A stretch of DNA of 64,000 nt, from the NCBI RefSeq assembly GCF_001625215.2, contig NC_030382.2, forward strand, positions 31,668,610 through 31,732,609, given 5' to 3'. Of the stretch, positions 63,001 to 64,000 are shown one piece after another (the stretch's first letter is position 1; every line of letters starts with the position of its first letter). The notes beneath the pieces are model-generated. The model saw only the letters and a program-made list of their open reading frames with translations. It had not been told where the DNA came from and did no database searches. This DNA comes from Daucus carota subsp. sativus (taxonomy: Eukaryota > Streptophyta > Magnoliopsida > Apiales > Apiaceae). The translations under genes and the position numbers were made by a program.

Positions 63001-63111
63001 GTCTTTCCATCGATAGATCCCCTAGATGCCTATTATTTGTTAAATCCCAGTGGAGACCTTATTAGCACTGAAGTTGAATTCGATAAGTGGTTTAAAGATC
63101 AGAATTTGGAG
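47251..63111 (+). CDS. ESP: Separase (ESP1), truncated by the window edge
   Basis: Twenty-five exons (about 1967 codons): 47251-47891, 49035-49212, 49292-49396, 51280-51411, 51814-52226, 52733-52838, 52991-53116, 53784-54077, 54150-54266, 54364-54579, 54733-54860, 54999-55134, 55240-55602, 55696-55785, 56812-57075, 57162-57285, 57405-58139, 58696-58933, 59955-60054, 60471-60752, 61292-61344, 61426-61649, 61809-62049, 62260-62620 and 62878-63111. Separase is the caspase-like protease (family C50) that cuts cohesin to release sister chromatids. The N-terminal two thirds is helical repeat; [20 protein letters not shown] and [14 protein letters not shown] identify the start of the protease domain. 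The catalytic His and Cys lie beyond the window: Arabidopsis AESP is about 2180 aa, so roughly 200 residues are missing. Exon 11 requires a GC donor. The 3' end of exon 20 is the least sure boundary (alternative donor after 60668, also in phase). Confidence 0.93.
47967..48638. mobile_element. Inverted-repeat element in separase intron 1
   Basis: The ends are inverted repeats of about 60 bp: GGGAAATTGTCCATGTACCC on the left and GGGAAATTTATATTCGGTAAC as the reverse complement of the right. Both lead into CTCTTACAATTGGCTTTTCT. Flanks GTAGTAATT and GTATCTAAT are an imperfect 9-bp match, suggesting a Mutator-type insertion. The interior (48340-48470) is GA-rich; no coding sequence. Confidence 0.7.
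50629..50930. repeat. Direct duplication in separase intron 3
   Basis: Two diverged copies, at about 50629-50738 and 50813-50929 (period about 184), share GGGTCCTT, AAGGATGACC, CCTTGTATATAT, GCAAATGATTAGAAACT and a terminal ATACTCCATCC-like block. The last block resembles a MITE end, so the duplicated unit may be mobile in origin. Confidence 0.6.
51011..51095. repeat. Paired (TA)n tracts in separase intron 3
   Basis: Two AT/TA runs (about 51016-51044 and 51073-51094) separated by about 28 bases of AT-rich sequence. No element ends were resolved around them. Confidence 0.85.
54861..54998 (+). other. GC-AG intron (separase intron 11)
   Basis: The coding frame from exon 11 into exon 12 ([12 protein letters not shown]) needs a phase-2 donor. 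The two nearby GT sites (54844 and 54865) are phase 0 and would shift the frame into an early stop. AAAAAAG followed by GCTAGT at 54861 gives phase 2 and matches the GC-type donor consensus. Confidence 0.65.
56410..56450 (-). mobile_element. Degenerate Helitron-like hairpin in separase intron 14
   Basis: AAGCTCGTGCAAGGCATGGGCTT is a decayed relative of the CCCGTGC hairpin at 19606-19624, again with A-rich sequence beside it. The terminal CTAG is not preserved. Confidence 0.25.
60265..60407. mobile_element. Stowaway-type MITE 3 (separase intron 19)
   Basis: The ends are CTCCCTCCGTTCCTATTTAC and, reverse-complemented, CTTCTGTTCCTGTTTAC, with TA on both sides (60263-60264 and 60408-60409). 143 bp, short for the group, inside the intron before exon 20 and ending 63 bases before that exon. 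Confidence 0.8.
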
Positions 63112-64000
63112 GTAATTATGTTCTATTTTTCTATTGTGATTGCCTCATAGAATTTAGGCCCATATATACATCCCGTTATTTTCCTAAAAAAAGTTGGTCA
63201 TACTAGGGCGTGTTTAACACATGTCGAACTGCACATAAGACTGTATATGTGTGTGTGTGTTGCAATGTTTAGATATTGTATAATTTGCTTTTATTTATTG
63301 TGAGCATATGATAAGACCCTTCTCTGAAATTGTGCCTACGAAGTTTTGCTGTTGACATCGCTAGGTGCTCCAGTTTCACTCCAGTATTAGTTAATTTAGC
63401 ATATTTAAAAAAATTTAATATTGTAGGGTTTTTTTCACTTTGTTCTTTTGACATTGCTAGGATGCTCAATTTTCACAGCAATAGTAATTACTTTAGCTTT
63501 TTAATTTTTTTAATATTCTAGTTTTTTGCCTTCTGCTTTAGGCTTTTTTACTACATGCCTTTTTTGCCAAATGCCAACAGTCACGGAGGAAATATGTTAG
63601 GGTAACTCGTGATTATTGTCAAGAAACCAAGTTTGTGATATTGAGAAGCTTAAAATATTAATTAAGCTTTCTAATATGATCAATATCTCTACTTAATATG
63701 CTTAATGTTTGAGTATGAATGTAAATGTTTTTTTTTGCTGCTAAATAGTATAAATGCAAATGTGATTAATTTAAGAAATATATGCACACAATTGCAAGTT
63801 CAGTTGGGTCAATATATACATATACATGGAGATATATAGTTCACAATTTACATGTTTAGAATGAATAGCTTATATATAAAAATAAAAAGTTGGAATAATT
63901 ATTACGCAGCTATCAAATTTAATGAAAATGCATTTTGTGGTATGGAAGTGTGATTTTTTGATTTCACTTGGAATTAATTTCTTATTCTATACATCTTAGG
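63112..64000. other. Separase intron 25 (5' part)
   Basis: The exon ending at 63111 is followed by a GT donor and at least 889 bases with no coding segment for the missing protease core. The next exon must lie beyond the window. The segment is AT-rich, with a short (TG)n at 63249-63260. Confidence 0.6.

Noticed and set aside
63540..63660. Candidate next separase exon
   Set aside because: Its translation contains stops and none of the expected catalytic His or Cys motifs. The missing exons must lie beyond the window.

Overview
The window is nuclear DNA of a flowering plant, almost certainly a eudicot. The genes are rich in GT-AG introns, the protein families are plant-specific, the spacers are AT-rich, and plant-type small transposons are dense (Stowaway, Mutator-like, Tourist/Harbinger-like, SINE, a copia relic). 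No sequence feature fixes the species.

Seven protein-coding genes could be rebuilt from exon joins that stay in phase. From left to right they are: (1) an LSD1/LOL1-type zinc-finger protein, + strand, 5126-6169; (2) SNAPc subunit 4 / MYB4R1, a 4.5-repeat Myb protein, - strand, 7560-19078, 10 exons, 981 aa; (3) a group-4 LEA protein, + strand, 25551-26260, with a seed/ABA-type promoter; (4) the AP-2 clathrin adaptor mu subunit, + strand, 28802-33406, 13 exons, 438 aa; (5) a SAUR-like single-exon gene, + strand, 36931-37290; (6) PYM, the partner of Mago and Y14, - strand, 38802-41915; (7) separase (ESP1), + strand, from 47251 past the right edge, with 25 exons (about 1967 codons) visible and the catalytic end missing.

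The genes are unrelated in function (cell-death control, snRNA transcription, desiccation, endocytosis, auxin response, mRNA surveillance/translation, chromosome segregation). This is an ordinary plant gene neighbourhood, not an operon or cluster. LOL1 and SNAPc4 are convergent.

The spacers and large introns are where the unusual structure lies. At 0.5-1.45 kb there is a large foldback element built from a TTGCAA heptamer array. At 12.5, 22.1 and 40.3 kb there are three copies of one inverted-repeat element family, two with a dinucleotide microsatellite at each end and the third with one at its right end; a second such element shares a (TA)n spacer with one of them. Three elements have exact 9-bp target duplications of Mutator type (17.3 kb inside SNAPc4 intron 1, 25.05 kb in the LEA promoter, 43.1 kb), and a fourth lies in separase intron 1. 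There are also Stowaway elements with TA duplications, a Harbinger-type element with a TAA duplication, a SINE with a 15-bp duplication, a Helitron-like 3' hairpin and a copia LTR/primer-site relic. I found no wholly new gene system. The strongest leads are the microsatellite-bounded family, the TTGCAA foldback and a GC-AG intron that separase seems to need.
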